A DNA stretch of 64,000 bases from Sinorhizobium glycinis. GTDB lineage: Bacteria > Pseudomonadota > Alphaproteobacteria > Rhizobiales > Rhizobiaceae. The position numbers and the translations under genes are program-made. The DNA is taken from contig NZ_LPUX01000053.1 of NCBI RefSeq assembly GCF_001651865.1, forward strand, positions 620,001 through 684,000, written 5' to 3'. The notes beneath the pieces are model-generated. The model saw nothing but the letters and a program-made list of their open reading frames with translations, did no database searches and was not told the DNA's origin. This document shows, piece by piece, positions 44,369 to 54,544 of the stretch (position 1 is the first letter of the stretch; every line of letters starts with the position of its first letter).

Positions 44369-46228
44369 ATGCAAACGACACCGATCCTCTACACCCAGGC
44401 GCTGATGCTGCTCGGCGGCGCCGTCGTTGCAGCGCCGCTGTTCAAGCGCCTCGGGCTCGGTACGATTCTCGGCTATCTCGCCGCCGGCATCGTGATCGGT
44501 CCGGTTGCCCAGTCGATTACCGAGGGCGAAGAGATCCTTCACGTCTCGGAGCTCGGCGTCGTCTTCCTGCTGTTCATCATCGGCCTCGAGCTGAAGCCAT
44601 CGCGACTGTGGCAGATGCGCCGCGACATTTTTGGCCTGGGCACGGCGCAGGTGGTGGTGACAGGCCTCGTTCTCTCCTTCCTCATCGAGTTCTTCAGCCT
44701 GCTCGAATGGAGGGGCAGTGTGATTGCCGGCTTTGGCCTGGCGCTTTCGTCGACGGCTTTCGCCATGCAGATCCTCGACGAAAACAACGATACCAACACG
44801 CGCTACGGTCAGCGGGCCTTTTCCATCCTCCTGCTCCAGGATCTGGCGATCGTCCCCCTGCTCGCTTTGATCCCGTTGATGGCGACGCGCGCGCCGGAGG
44901 CCACGACAACGCCCTTCGAGGACTTCGCCATTGCGATCGCCGCAATCGCTGCGCTTTATGCGGCGGGCCGTTATCTTCTCAATCCGCTGTTTCAGGTCAT
45001 CGCCCGCACCGGGGCCCGTGACGTGATGATCGCCGCGGCGCTGCTCGTCGTCATGGGAGCGGCGACGATGATGCAATTGGCAGGCCTTTCAATGGCGATG
45101 GGCGCCTTCCTCGCGGGCGTGCTGCTCGCGGAATCGTCCTACCGCCACGAGCTTGAAGCCGACATCGAGCCGTTTCGCGGTATCCTCCAGGCGCTGTTCT
45201 TCATGGCGGTCGGGCTGTCCCTGCAACTCGGGGTCGTCGCCGAGAACTATCTGCTGATCCTTTTTGCCGTGCCGCTGCTCATGGCGGTGAAAAGCCTGGT
45301 CCTCTACGGCCTTTGCCGCGCGACGGGTTCTCACCACAATGACGCGGTGCGCATCAGCCTGCTTCTGCCGCAGGGCGGCGAATTCGGCTTCGTGCTCTTC
45401 ACGGCCGCCGCTGTCGCGGGCGTCTTCTCGCAAGGCGTCGCCTCCCTGCTTGTCGCGGTCGTCACGCTTTCCATGGCATTGACGCCCGTTGCGGCGGTCT
45501 TGTCGAGGCGGCTGCTGCGCGAGCAGGATGACATGGAAGACGAGATCGAGGAGGATTTCGAAGGCGCCGGCGCCGACGTGCTGATGATCGGCTTTTCGCG
45601 CTTCGCCCAGATCGCCGCGCAGATCCTGTTGGCCGGCGGCCGCGACGTTACGATCATCGACCATTCCGCCGCGCGCGTCCGCCAGGCTGCGACCTTCGGA
45701 TTCCGCATCTATTTCGGCGACGGCACGCGGCTCGACGTGTTGCGGGCGGCCGGCATCGAGAAGGCGAAAATCGTCGCGGTCTGCACCCAGAAGAAGGAGA
45801 TCACCGACAAGATCATCAGCCTCGTCCAGGCGGAATACCCGAATGCCCGCATCTTCGCCCGTTCCTACGATCGCCTGCATACGTTGGAGTTGCGCGCCAA
45901 GGGTGTCGAGTACGAGTTGCGCGAGACGTTCGAATCCGGCCTGCTGTTCGGCCGCAAGACGATCGAAGCGCTCGGCGTCGGCGGCGAGGAGGCAATCGCC
46001 ATCATGGACGACATCCGCCGCCGCGACGAGGCGCGGCTGGTGCTGCAGGAGGCCGAGGGCATCACGGCCGGCCGCCACATGCTGCATTCACAGCCCGTGC
46101 GGCCGGAACCGCTGGTCAAGCCGAAACGGGACGTCAACCACACGGCGGAGACCGAAGAGCGACTGCTGCCCCAACTCCCGGCTGGCGACGATGAGAAAGC
46201 CGGCGAGAGGCTGGCCGGGGCCGACTGA
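44369..46228 (+). CDS. Kef-type monovalent cation:proton antiporter (CPA2) with RCK domain
   Basis: A 619-residue membrane transporter. The N-terminal Na+/H+ exchanger domain has about 12 spans to near residue 385 (GYLAAGIVIGPVAQ, LGVVFLLFIIGLELKPSRLW). A TrkA-N/RCK domain follows (about 400-520) and then a charged tail. The Rossmann glycine motif is changed: MIGFSRFAQI where Kef proteins usually read GFGRFGQ, so NAD(H) control may be altered. Exports K+ in exchange for H+ in its family. It is monocistronic, convergent with the patatin gene. Confidence 0.9.
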   Translation: MQTTPILYTQALMLLGGAVVAAPLFKRLGLGTILGYLAAGIVIGPVAQSITEGEEILHVSELGVVFLLFIIGLELKPSRLWQMRRDIFGLGTAQVVVTGLVLSFLIEFFSLLEWRGSVIAGFGLALSSTAFAMQILDENNDTNTRYGQRAFSILLLQDLAIVPLLALIPLMATRAPEATTTPFEDFAIAIAAIAALYAAGRYLLNPLFQVIARTGARDVMIAAALLVVMGAATMMQLAGLSMAMGAFLAGVLLAESSYRHELEADIEPFRGILQALFFMAVGLSLQLGVVAENYLLILFAVPLLMAVKSLVLYGLCRATGSHHNDAVRISLLLPQGGEFGFVLFTAAAVAGVFSQGVASLLVAVVTLSMALTPVAAVLSRRLLREQDDMEDEIEEDFEGAGADVLMIGFSRFAQIAAQILLAGGRDVTIIDHSAARVRQAATFGFRIYFGDGTRLDVLRAAGIEKAKIVAVCTQKKEITDKIISLVQAEYPNARIFARSYDRLHTLELRAKGVEYELRETFESGLLFGRKTIEALGVGGEEAIAIMDDIRRRDEARLVLQEAEGITAGRHMLHSQPVRPEPLVKPKRDVNHTAETEERLLPQLPAGDDEKAGERLAGAD

Positions 46229-46257
46229 AGAGGATTGCCGTGCGGCGCGGGCAGAAA

Positions 46258-47142
46258 TCAGCGTCCCGCCTGCCAGTGATCGATCCGCTCGGAGAGCGCC
46301 CGTTTCAGCTGCTCCTTCGTCGCAGCCGTGGCGGCCAGCACCTCCCGGGCATGCAGGAAATCCAGCGCGCGGAAGCGACCAACGTCCGGGCGGAGCAGAA
46401 TATCCGGAGCGCCGGCCTTCATCTTCATGGCGATGATCGACTGCATCATCAACTGGCTCGCGCCGAACAGGCTGTCGATGCGGCTCGGTATCGTCCTGCC
46501 GTCGCCATCGGGGCCGCCGACGACGTCGACGGCGACAACGACGTCGGCGAGTTCGCGCAGGTGGTCGAAGGGAACCGGATTGTACATGCCGCCATCGATC
46601 ATCACGCGGCCCTCGATCTTCACGGGTATGAAAATCGCCGGCAGGGCGCAGGACGCGGCGATCGCCTTGTGCAGATCGCCGTTTTCGCAGACGTGCTCGG
46701 TTTGCCCGTAATAATCCGTCGCCGTGACTTTCAACGGTATCAGCAGGTCGGAAAAGCACAGCGGGATAGCCTCCGGCAGAAAGGCCTTCAGCACCCGCTC
46801 GATGTTGAACTGTCCGAAGCGGAAGCCGCTCGATACGGCCTCGGATAAGCTACTCGGACGCAGCCGCCACAGGCGGTTGAGCACTTCGCTGCGATTACCG
46901 ACGGTCGACAGCGTGTAGTCCCGGATCTCCCGGCCGGTCATGCCGGCGGCCATGCCAGCGCCCATGATCGCGCCGATCGACGAGCCGGCAATCGCCGAAG
47001 GCCGAATGCCCATTTCGTCGAGTGCCTCGATGACATGGATATGGGCAAGGCCGCGCGCGCCGCCACCGCCAAGCGCGATTGCGATCGTCGGCTCACCCTT
47101 CGTGGCCGGCCGATCCTGTCGTATGGAAAGGTGCTGCTCCAT
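46258..47142 (-). CDS. Patatin-like phospholipase (RssA type)
   Basis: A 294-residue serine acyl hydrolase. The oxyanion motif GGGGARG is at 25-31, the nucleophile Ser55 in GSSIG (53-57), and the dyad aspartate in MIDGGMYNPVP. No signal peptide, so cytoplasmic. TAGGAG precedes the ATG at 47142. It follows rsmD on the same strand after a 69-bp gap. Physiological lipid substrate unknown. Confidence 0.9.
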   Translation of the reverse strand: MEQHLSIRQDRPATKGEPTIAIALGGGGARGLAHIHVIEALDEMGIRPSAIAGSSIGAIMGAGMAAGMTGREIRDYTLSTVGNRSEVLNRLWRLRPSSLSEAVSSGFRFGQFNIERVLKAFLPEAIPLCFSDLLIPLKVTATDYYGQTEHVCENGDLHKAIAASCALPAIFIPVKIEGRVMIDGGMYNPVPFDHLRELADVVVAVDVVGGPDGDGRTIPSRIDSLFGASQLMMQSIIAMKMKAGAPDILLRPDVGRFRALDFLHAREVLAATAATKEQLKRALSERIDHWQAGR

Positions 47143-47211
47143 CGATATTCTCCTACAGCCAGCACCTCAGTCAGGGGCCGGACCTGGAAGTCTCAAGCGG
47201 CCCAACTTAGA

Positions 47212-47772
47212 TCAGGCGCCAAGAAATCGGTAGAAATGCATTCGCGTGTCGCCAAAAGCGCGGTCGTCGAGCGGCTCAAAGGCTGCGGGCAATTGCGGAC
47301 GCACATCGGCCCGCTCTTCGAGCACCACCAGGGCGCCCGGAACAAGCCAGCCGCCGGCCGCCGCAGACTCGAGCGCGCGCTCTCCGAGACCCTTGCCATA
47401 GGGAGGATCGGCGAAAACCAGGTGAAACGGGTCCATCGTACCCAGCGAGCCGAGATCCACCGCATCGCGGCGAAAGATCTTGGCGCGGCCCTGCAGGCCG
47501 AGCGCTTCGATATTGACGCGGATGAGCCCGCGGCCCTCGACGCCCTGTTCGACGAAAAGCGCCTGCCGGCAGCCTCGCGACAGGGCCTCGAGTCCAACCG
47601 CACCCGTACCGGCGAAGAGGTCGAGTACACGGGCGCCGTCGAGCGCTTCGGGGTAGCTGTGGCTCAGGATGTTGAACAGGCTCTCGCGCGTCCGGTCGGT
47701 GGTCGGCCGGATATCGTTGGATTTGGGCGTGACGAGTGTGCGTCCCCGAAACTCTCCGCCGACGATGCGCAC
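47212..47772 (-). CDS. rsmD: 16S rRNA (guanine966-N2)-methyltransferase
   Basis: Methylates G966 of 16S rRNA during small-subunit assembly. The 186-residue protein has the RsmD N-terminus RIVGGEFRGRTL, RESLFNIL, LDLFAGTGAVGLEALSRG for SAM binding and FADPPYGKGL as the DPPY acceptor motif. The start codon is GTG at 47772, six bases after the pseudouridine synthase gene ends, with GGGAAG upstream; the two RNA-modification genes are translationally close. Confidence 0.95.
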   Translation of the reverse strand: MRIVGGEFRGRTLVTPKSNDIRPTTDRTRESLFNILSHSYPEALDGARVLDLFAGTGAVGLEALSRGCRQALFVEQGVEGRGLIRVNIEALGLQGRAKIFRRDAVDLGSLGTMDPFHLVFADPPYGKGLGERALESAAAGGWLVPGALVVLEERADVRPQLPAAFEPLDDRAFGDTRMHFYRFLGA

Positions 47773-47778
47773 GACCGA

Positions 47779-49617
47779 TTACTTCCCCTTGCCGCGCGGC
47801 TTGCCGCCGCCCGTGCGACCGCCGGGCTTGCTACCGGCAGGCTTGCCGCCGCCCGGCCTGCCACCGCCGGGCTTGCCGCCCCCAAGCTTGCCGCCACGCG
47901 GACCACCGGAACGCTGGCCGAAGGACTTCCCCCCCGCTGGCTTGCCGCCGCCCGGCTTTCCACGATGCTTATCGCCGAAGGGACGATCTCCACCTTCGCG
48001 GCTCTCGCGGGCGTCGTCCTTGCCGCGGCTTGTCCGCGGCTTTTCCGAAAATGCGCGATTGTCGCCTCCGGCCCGCGCCGGACGCTCGCCACGAGGGCGC
48101 TCGCTGCCTTCGCGACGCGGCGGGCGATCGCCGTGGTCGCGTGATTTCCGTTCGCTGGGATCGAAAGGCCGGCGCCGTTCAAATCCGCCATCGCGAGCAT
48201 CATCCTTGCGGCGGACCGGCTCACTGGCGCTGATCCAGTCGCCATCCTCGTCGGCGCGTTTGACCGGCGGCCGCGGGGCACGGTCCGGCCGGACAGAGCC
48301 TTTCGCACTTGCCTTGCGGTCGGGATCGAACTTTGCCGATGTTCTCGTGGCCGAGCCGTCCTTCGTGCGGCCGTAGCGCTTTGCCTTCGGCGCGCCTTCC
48401 GGACGCTCGCGACGCGCTGGCTTCGGTGAAGCCTCTTCCTCGGGCGTTTTCGGTTTCTTCTCAGCGACCGGCCGCGCGCCAGGCGCCATCCAGACATTCG
48501 CCGTGCGGCTGCGCTTTGCCGGCGCCCGGGCGGGGCGATCCTCGAACTTCTCGCGGGGGCGTTCCCTGCGATCGCGGGAGCGGCTGTCATCTCGCTGCGT
48601 ATCAAGGCGAGCAAGCGCACGTTCACGCTTGTCCTCGGGCTTTTCGCGCCAAGTGCCGCGTTCCGGCCTGCCCTTGTCAGGAACGTCCTCGCCGTGGACC
48701 TCCCTTTCCGCCGCGGCCGGCTGGTCGTTGTAGAGCGGCGCGTCGAAATTCGCCTTCGCCTCTGCGATCAGGCGCGGGCCAAGCTGTTCCCTCAGCGTAC
48801 GGCCGCGGATTTCCTGGACATGGCCCTCCGGCAGGTCACCCAGCTGGAACGGACCATAGGAGATGCGGATCAGGCGGTTCACATCGAGGCCGAGGGCTCC
48901 GAGCACGTTCTTGATCTCGCGGTTCTTGCCTTCGCGCAAGCCCATGGTGATCCAGACATTCGATCCCTGAACCCGGTCGAGCGTCGCCTCGATCGCCCCG
49001 TAGAGGACGCCATCGACGGCGATCCCCTCCTTCAACCGGTCAAGCGCTTCCTGGTCGATCTCGCCATGCGCGCGGACGCGATAACGCCGCAACCAGCCGG
49101 TCGCCGGCAATTCAAGGGCGCGGGCAAGTCCCCCGTCGTTCGTCAGGAGCAGCAGGCCCTCGGTATTGATGTCGAGGCGGCCGATCGACAGCACGCGCGG
49201 CAGCTCATCCGGCAGGTTGTCGAACACCGTGGGGCGGCCTTCAGGGTCGGCATTGGTTGTCACCAGACCGGCCGGCTTGTGATAGAGCCAAAGGCGCGTC
49301 CGCTCGATGCCGCGGATCGGATGGCCGTCGACCTCGATTCTGTCGGCGAGCGTCGCATTGACGACCGGCGTCTCGAGCACGACGCCGTTGAGCTTGACTC
49401 GCCCTTCCACGATCATGCGCTCGACGTCGCGTCGCGAGGCAACGCCGGCGCGCGACAGGATCTTGGAAATGCGCTGCGGCTCGTCGATGCCGACGTCGGG
49501 CTTCGGCGCCGCGCCCTTGCCGGGTCGTGCCGCGTTGGCCCTCTTCTCGCCGGAAGGAAAATTGCCCTTCCGACCTTTACCCTTGCCGGGCCCGGTGGAC
49601 TTGTCTTTGAATGTCAT
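47779..49617 (-). CDS. RsuA/RluB-type pseudouridine synthase with long basic C-terminal tail
   Basis: Isomerises uridine in rRNA. The 612-residue protein has an S4 RNA-binding domain (about 48-95), the pseudouridine synthase domain (about 108-250) with catalytic Asp149 in GRLDINTEGLL, then about 320 residues of low-complexity sequence very rich in Arg, Lys, Glu, Asp and Pro, ending in a Gly/Lys block (KPGGGKP-like repeats from about 545 to the end). E. coli homologues are only 230-290 residues. The core (REGKNREIKNVL) fits the RluB/RluE/RsuA branch; the exact target uridine is not resolved. Confidence 0.9.
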   Translation of the reverse strand: MTFKDKSTGPGKGKGRKGNFPSGEKRANAARPGKGAAPKPDVGIDEPQRISKILSRAGVASRRDVERMIVEGRVKLNGVVLETPVVNATLADRIEVDGHPIRGIERTRLWLYHKPAGLVTTNADPEGRPTVFDNLPDELPRVLSIGRLDINTEGLLLLTNDGGLARALELPATGWLRRYRVRAHGEIDQEALDRLKEGIAVDGVLYGAIEATLDRVQGSNVWITMGLREGKNREIKNVLGALGLDVNRLIRISYGPFQLGDLPEGHVQEIRGRTLREQLGPRLIAEAKANFDAPLYNDQPAAAEREVHGEDVPDKGRPERGTWREKPEDKRERALARLDTQRDDSRSRDRRERPREKFEDRPARAPAKRSRTANVWMAPGARPVAEKKPKTPEEEASPKPARRERPEGAPKAKRYGRTKDGSATRTSAKFDPDRKASAKGSVRPDRAPRPPVKRADEDGDWISASEPVRRKDDARDGGFERRRPFDPSERKSRDHGDRPPRREGSERPRGERPARAGGDNRAFSEKPRTSRGKDDARESREGGDRPFGDKHRGKPGGGKPAGGKSFGQRSGGPRGGKLGGGKPGGGRPGGGKPAGSKPGGRTGGGKPRGKGK

Positions 49618-49689
49618 TTCTGTTGCCTGCCTTTTGCGGCTGTCCTATCAGGTCGAAGGCCCTGGGTTAAGAGAAATTATGAGCAAGTG

Positions 49690-50139
49690 ATGGCGGAAAC
49701 GAAGCGCTACATGGATGCGGCGCTCGAGGAGGCGCGGAGAGCGGCGGCGCGCGGCGAGGTGCCGATCGGCGCCGTCGTGGTGCTCGACGGCGAGGTGGTT
49801 GCCGCGGCCGGGAACCGCACGCGCGAATTGCGGGACATTACCGCCCATGCCGAGATCGAGGCGATCCGGCAGGCGGCCGCGGCCGTCGGCGACGAGCGGC
49901 TATCGGGTGCCGACCTCTATGTGACGCTCGAACCCTGCACCATGTGCGCGGCGGCGATCTCCTTTGCGCGCATACGCCGCCTTTACTATGGCGCCGAGGA
50001 TCCGAAAGGCGGCGCCGTCGAGAACGGCGTCAGGTTCTATGGCTCGCCGACGTGCCACCATGTTCCGGATGTCTATTCCGGCCTCGCCGAGCGAGAGGCC
50101 GGCGATATTCTTCGAGATTTTTTCGCCGCCCGACGCTGA
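49690..50139 (+). CDS. tadA: tRNA-specific adenosine deaminase
   Basis: Converts A34 to inosine in tRNA-Arg(ACG). The 149-residue enzyme has HAE at 53-55 and PCTMC at 82-86 for zinc and catalysis, GEVPIGAVVV, and the C-terminal NHGSPT-like region GSPTCHHVPDV. The ATG at 49690 has only a weak ribosome binding site; a second in-frame ATG lies at 49711. It is divergent from the pseudouridine synthase gene with 72 bp between them. Confidence 0.95.
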   Translation: MAETKRYMDAALEEARRAAARGEVPIGAVVVLDGEVVAAAGNRTRELRDITAHAEIEAIRQAAAAVGDERLSGADLYVTLEPCTMCAAAISFARIRRLYYGAEDPKGGAVENGVRFYGSPTCHHVPDVYSGLAEREAGDILRDFFAARR

Positions 50140-50149
50140 CAGGGAGTCG

Positions 50150-50629
50150 TCAGCTGGCGGCGAGCGCTTCGAGTTCCTTGCCCACCAGCCGATAGCGTGT
50201 CCATTCCGAGAGCGGTTCCGCCCCAATCGCCTCGTAGACACGGATGGCAGGCTCGTTCCAATCGAGAACGCTCCACTCGAAGCGGCCGCAACCCTCGGCA
50301 ATTGCAATCCGCGCCAGGTGCTTGAGCAGCATCTTGCCCGCCCCGGAACCGCGGTGCTCCGGCGTCACGTACAGATCCTCGAGATAGAGGCCCTTGCGCG
50401 CCTGCCAGGTCGAATAATTGTAGAACCAGATGGCAAAGCCGGCCGGCGCGCCATCGACCTCGCAGATCACCGCACGGCTGATCGAGCCCGGCCCGAACAG
50501 CGACGCAGTCAGGAGTTCGACGGTCGCCTCGACCTCGTGCTCGGCCTTCTCATAAATGGCGAGTTCGGTGATGAAGCGCAGGATCGTCGCCGCATCTTCC
50601 GGAACCGCGTCGCGAATGCCGATTGCCAT
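50150..50629 (-). CDS. GNAT-family N-acetyltransferase
   Basis: A 159-residue acetyltransferase. The acetyl-CoA-binding segment is YVTPEHRGSGAGKMLL (Q/RxxGxG/A in RGSGAG), preceded by GLYLEDL, which resembles the spermidine/spermine or thialysine acetyltransferase branch (LEDLYVxPxxRGxG). The substrate may be a small amine; this is tentative. It starts three bases after the lipoprotein stop codon, with no clear ribosome binding site of its own, so translation is probably coupled. Confidence 0.87.
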   Translation of the reverse strand: MAIGIRDAVPEDAATILRFITELAIYEKAEHEVEATVELLTASLFGPGSISRAVICEVDGAPAGFAIWFYNYSTWQARKGLYLEDLYVTPEHRGSGAGKMLLKHLARIAIAEGCGRFEWSVLDWNEPAIRVYEAIGAEPLSEWTRYRLVGKELEALAAS

Positions 50630-50632
50630 GGC

Positions 50633-51253
50633 TTAGAACGGCCAGTACCACTTGCTGCCGCTGTTGGCGATCTGGGCCGCCTTCTTGCGCCGGCGTTCCT
50701 TGTCCTTTTCTGCCTCGCCGAGATCCATTTCGGCACCCTCGGGCAGGCGGCGGTATTCGAGCGGCGGGTCGCTCAGGAAGCGTCGCTTGTCCGAATAGGC
50801 GCCCATTTCGATCTTGCGGGCTTCGCGATAGGCCGCCTGCTGTTCCTTGGCGGAAAGGCGACGACCATTGGCGCTCGCCTTTGCAAGCGGCGAGACGTAG
50901 TTGGGATTGTTCTTGTTGGCGTCGGCCTCTTCGCGCAACCGGTCGCGCACCTCCTCGGGCGACTCGACCCAGGCGGGATTGGCCTCGCGACTTGCGAGCG
51001 ACTGCTGCGGCTGGATCAGCGCGGCCTGCTCGCCTTTAGGCGGCAACACCAGGCCCGCGCGCGGCTGGTACTTGACCGGGTCTTTCTTCGGCGGAGCCAG
51101 GCTGATGGCGCTGCCGAGGTCGTCGACCAGCTGTTCGCCTGCCGTCTTGTCGGTTCCATAGGTCGGGCCGCCGATGCAGCCGGAAAGCACCAGGCTCCCT
51201 GCCACGACAGCAGCGATGCCCGCAAACACCCGCAACGCTCGCGTCATTTCCAT
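50633..51253 (-). CDS. Lipoprotein of unknown function downstream of ileS
   Basis: A 206-residue protein with a type II signal peptide: MEMTRALRVFAGIAAVVAGS, then the lipobox LSGC with Cys26 as the lipidated residue. The mature part is polar, with KDPVKYQPRAGLVLPP, ANPAWVESPEEVRDRLREEA and a basic stretch (KERRRKKAAQ) near the WYWPF end. It resembles alphaproteobacterial lipoproteins encoded after ileS; no enzymatic motif. AAGGAAG precedes the ATG. It lies 145 bp after ileS. Confidence 0.83.
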   Translation of the reverse strand: MEMTRALRVFAGIAAVVAGSLVLSGCIGGPTYGTDKTAGEQLVDDLGSAISLAPPKKDPVKYQPRAGLVLPPKGEQAALIQPQQSLASREANPAWVESPEEVRDRLREEADANKNNPNYVSPLAKASANGRRLSAKEQQAAYREARKIEMGAYSDKRRFLSDPPLEYRRLPEGAEMDLGEAEKDKERRRKKAAQIANSGSKWYWPF

Positions 51254-51398
51254 GAACTTCCTTTAAGCCCCCTAAGCCCCCGCCGCGCCGCGCCCGCCGC
51301 GGCCATTCACGCGCCCCCATGGCGGAAAAATCCGCCAAATTTCGGGCAGGTTGTACCGGATGAATGCGGCAAGCGCAATTCACCCGGTAAAACGTCGA

Positions 51399-54308
51399 TC
51401 AAGGTTTGAAGCCGAGCTCCCGCAATGCGGCTGCGTCGCGCGCCGACACGTCCGGATAGAGCGGATCGGATCCGACATCCGTGGTGATCCGCCAGGAGCG
51501 TGCGCATTTGCGGCCTTCGGCAAGCTTCGGCACGACGCTGACCTTTGCCACTTCAGGCAGGGTGAAGGCGGCGCCCGGCCCCTCGGCGTCGTCGATCTCG
51601 ATCGCCGAGGTGATGCAGATTTCGGCGAAGTCCTGACCGTCGAGCGCTACTCTCAGATCCGGATCGGCGACGTGGACGGTCGGCGCGGCCTCGAGCGAGG
51701 AGCCGATGCGCTTGTCTTTGCGCTCAATCTCGAGAGCCCCGGTGACGACCTTGCGCACTTCACGGATCTTCCGCCACTTCTCGGCCAGCGCATCGTTTCG
51801 CCACTCCGCCGGCACGTCGGGGAATTGCTCGAGATGCACGGAGACCGCTTGCGGATTGCGGGAAAGCCAGGCTTCCTCGGCGGTGAAGGGCAGCATCGGC
51901 GCCAGCCAGGTCACCAGGCAATCGAACAGCGTGCGGATGACGTGCAGCGCGGCGCGGCGGCGGAGCGACGAAGGCGCATCGCAGTAGAGCGCGTCCTTGC
52001 GGATGTCGAAATAGAAGGCCGAAAGTTCGACATTCGAGAAATCGATCAGCGCGCGGGCGATCCTCTTGAAGTCGAAGGCGTCGTAGCCTTCGCGCACCAG
52101 CCGGTCGAGCTCGGCGAGACGATGCAGCATCAGCTGCTCGAGTTCCGGCATGTCGCTGGTCGCGACCACCTCGCCCTCGTCGTGGGCGAGCGTTCCGAGC
52201 ATCCAGCGGATGGTGTTCCTGAGCTTGCGGTAGGCATCGATGTTGGTCTGGATGATCGTCTTGCCGAGCCGCTGGTCTTCCCAATAGTCGGTCGTCATCA
52301 CCCAGAGGCGCAGGATGTCGGCGCCGGCATCCTTCATCACCTCCTGCGGCGTGACGGTGTTGCCTTTCGACTTCGACATCTTCTCGCCCTTCTCATCCAT
52401 GGTGAAGCCATGGGTGACAACGGCATTGTAGGGCGCACGGCCGCGGGTCGCGCAGCTTTCCAAGAGCGAGGAGTGGAACCAGCCGCGGTGCTGGTCGGAG
52501 CCTTCGAGATAGACGTCCGCCGGCCATTTCAGGTCAGGACGGTCCTCGAGCGTGAAGGTGTGGGTCGAGCCGGAATCGAACCACACATCGAGGATGTCCA
52601 TGACCTGGTGCCAGCGGCCATGGTCGTGGTCGTTTCCAAGGAAGCGCTCCTTGGCACCCTGGGCAAACCAGGCGTCGGCCCCTTCCTTCTCGAAGGCTTC
52701 GAGAATGCGGGCGTTGACCGCTTCGTCCAAGAGGATTTCGCCCTGGTCGTCGGCGAAGATCGCGATCGGCACGCCCCATGCGCGCTGGCGCGACAGCACC
52801 CAGTCCGGGCGCTGCTCGATCATGGCGCGCAGGCGGTTCTGCCCGGCGCCGGGCACGAAACGGGTTTCGTCGATTGCATTGAGCGCCCGCGAGCGCAGCG
52901 TCGTGCCGTCGCCGAAGTCCTTGTCCATGTAGACGAACCATTGCGGCGTGTTGCGGAAGATGACCGGCTTCTTCGAGCGCCAGGAATGCGGATAGGAATG
53001 CTTCAACCGGCCGCGGGCAAAGAGCGCATGGCGGGCGATCAGCGCCTTGATGACGCGATCGTTGGCGTCGCCCTTCTTGCCCTTGTCGTCGATGACGCGT
53101 CCGGCGCCGCCTTCGGCATCGGGTCCGAAGCCGTGCGCCTCGGCCGTGAAGTAACCGGCATCGTCGACGGTGAAGGGGATGGCAGAGGAGATGCCGCGTG
53201 CTTCGAGTGCCCGCGCGCTATCCATCCAGGCGTCAAAGTCCTCGCGGCCGTGGCCCGGAGCCGTGTGGACAAAGCCGGTACCGGCATCGTCCGTCACGTG
53301 GTCGCCATCGAGCAACGGCACATGGAAGGCATAGCCGCCGCCGAGACCGTGCAGCGGATGAGCGCAAGTGATCGCCGCGAGCTCGCCCGCTTCGACATCG
53401 CGGACGAAATTGAACGTCACCTTTGCCTTGGCTGCGGACTCTTCGGCAAGACGCTTGGCGAAGATCAGCTTTTCGCCCGGCTGCGGGCCATAATCGTTCT
53501 CGGCGGTGGCGACCTCGTAGAGACCATAGGCGTAGCGCGACGAATAGGCGATCGCCCGGTTGCCGGGGATCGTCCAGGGCGTCGTGGTCCAGATGACGAC
53601 GAAGGCGCCGGCAAGTGCATCCGGTCCTTCGGTGACCGGGAACTTCACCCAGATCATGTCGCTTTCGACATCGGCATATTCGACTTCGGCTTCGGCGAGC
53701 GCGGTTCGCTCGACGACCGACCACATCACCGGTTTCGAGCCGCGATAGAGCTGGCCGGCCCTGGCGATCTTCATCAATTCGCCGGCGATGCGCGCCTCCG
53801 CATGGAAGTTCATCGTCGTGTAGGGCCGCTCGAAATCGCCTTCGATGCCAAGGCGCTTGAATTCTTCGGTCTGCACCTCGATCCAGCCGGCGGCGAAATC
53901 GCGGCACTCCTTGCGGAACTCGTTGACCGGAACGTCGTCCTTGTTCCTGCCCTTCTCTCGGTATTTCTCCTCGATCTTCCATTCGATCGGCAGGCCGTGG
54001 CAGTCCCAGCCCGGGACATAGTTGGCATCGAAGCCGCGCATCTGGAACGAGCGGTTGATGACATCCTTGAGGATCTTGTTCAGCGCATGGCCGATATGGA
54101 TGTTGCCGTTCGCATAGGGCGGGCCGTCGTGCAGCACGAACTTGTCGCGGCCGGCAGCGGAAGCGCGAAGCTTCTTGTAGAGCTCCATCTTCTGCCAGCG
54201 GGCGACGAATTCCGGCTCCTTCTGCGGCAGGCCCGCGCGCATCGGAAACTCCGTCTGCGGCAGGTAGAGCGTCGAGGAATAGTCGATCTTTTCAGCGGTC
54301 TCTGTCAT
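51399..54308 (-). CDS. ileS: Isoleucyl-tRNA synthetase
   Basis: Charges tRNA-Ile. The 969-residue class I synthetase has HIGH at 71-74 ([14 protein letters not shown]) and KMSKS at 643-647, a full editing insert (CP1, with [16 protein letters not shown]), the WFDSGSTH block and a C-terminal anticodon-binding region. The short C-terminus, without the usual zinc-finger cysteines, is normal for alphaproteobacteria. I use the ATG at 54308 ([12 protein letters not shown]); another ATG at 54320 follows GGAAAAG and would add four residues. Confidence 0.97.
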   Translation of the reverse strand: MTETAEKIDYSSTLYLPQTEFPMRAGLPQKEPEFVARWQKMELYKKLRASAAGRDKFVLHDGPPYANGNIHIGHALNKILKDVINRSFQMRGFDANYVPGWDCHGLPIEWKIEEKYREKGRNKDDVPVNEFRKECRDFAAGWIEVQTEEFKRLGIEGDFERPYTTMNFHAEARIAGELMKIARAGQLYRGSKPVMWSVVERTALAEAEVEYADVESDMIWVKFPVTEGPDALAGAFVVIWTTTPWTIPGNRAIAYSSRYAYGLYEVATAENDYGPQPGEKLIFAKRLAEESAAKAKVTFNFVRDVEAGELAAITCAHPLHGLGGGYAFHVPLLDGDHVTDDAGTGFVHTAPGHGREDFDAWMDSARALEARGISSAIPFTVDDAGYFTAEAHGFGPDAEGGAGRVIDDKGKKGDANDRVIKALIARHALFARGRLKHSYPHSWRSKKPVIFRNTPQWFVYMDKDFGDGTTLRSRALNAIDETRFVPGAGQNRLRAMIEQRPDWVLSRQRAWGVPIAIFADDQGEILLDEAVNARILEAFEKEGADAWFAQGAKERFLGNDHDHGRWHQVMDILDVWFDSGSTHTFTLEDRPDLKWPADVYLEGSDQHRGWFHSSLLESCATRGRAPYNAVVTHGFTMDEKGEKMSKSKGNTVTPQEVMKDAGADILRLWVMTTDYWEDQRLGKTIIQTNIDAYRKLRNTIRWMLGTLAHDEGEVVATSDMPELEQLMLHRLAELDRLVREGYDAFDFKRIARALIDFSNVELSAFYFDIRKDALYCDAPSSLRRRAALHVIRTLFDCLVTWLAPMLPFTAEEAWLSRNPQAVSVHLEQFPDVPAEWRNDALAEKWRKIREVRKVVTGALEIERKDKRIGSSLEAAPTVHVADPDLRVALDGQDFAEICITSAIEIDDAEGPGAAFTLPEVAKVSVVPKLAEGRKCARSWRITTDVGSDPLYPDVSARDAAALRELGFKP

Positions 54309-54544
54309 GGTCTTTTGCATTCGTCTTTTCCGCCGCGAATTATCAGGCAGGCGGAAGGGTTCGGTGTCTCGAAGATGACTGGAAGGGCGTGAAACGCCGA
54401 AATCCCGGACCTTCCGGCGCGCCCTAGCGCGTGCGGAAAGCCGGGCCAATAATTCGCTGATCGATGGTCAATCGACGATGCCGGATCATAGTGGCCGGTT
54501 GTTTAAGGCGTTTTCGGCCTTTTGAAAAGGTCCACCGCTTGCCT

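Noticed and set aside
47811..47960. Short GGCTTGCCGCC-like repeats that could suggest a CRISPR or tandem array
   Set aside because: They are the codons for Gly-Gly-Lys-Pro units in the C-terminal tail of the pseudouridine synthase, without spacers or cas genes.
47664..48626. Ala/Ser/Arg-rich frames inside the tail of the pseudouridine synthase gene
   Set aside because: Low-complexity repeats leave several frames open; only the frame continuous with the catalytic domain is supported.
51351..54392. Antisense open frame of 1013 codons over ileS
   Set aside because: GC-rich third positions of the real gene remove stops on the other strand; the product has no domain and is rich in His/Arg. The same holds for long antisense frames over kup, the IlvD-type gene, groEL and the PAS-REC gene.
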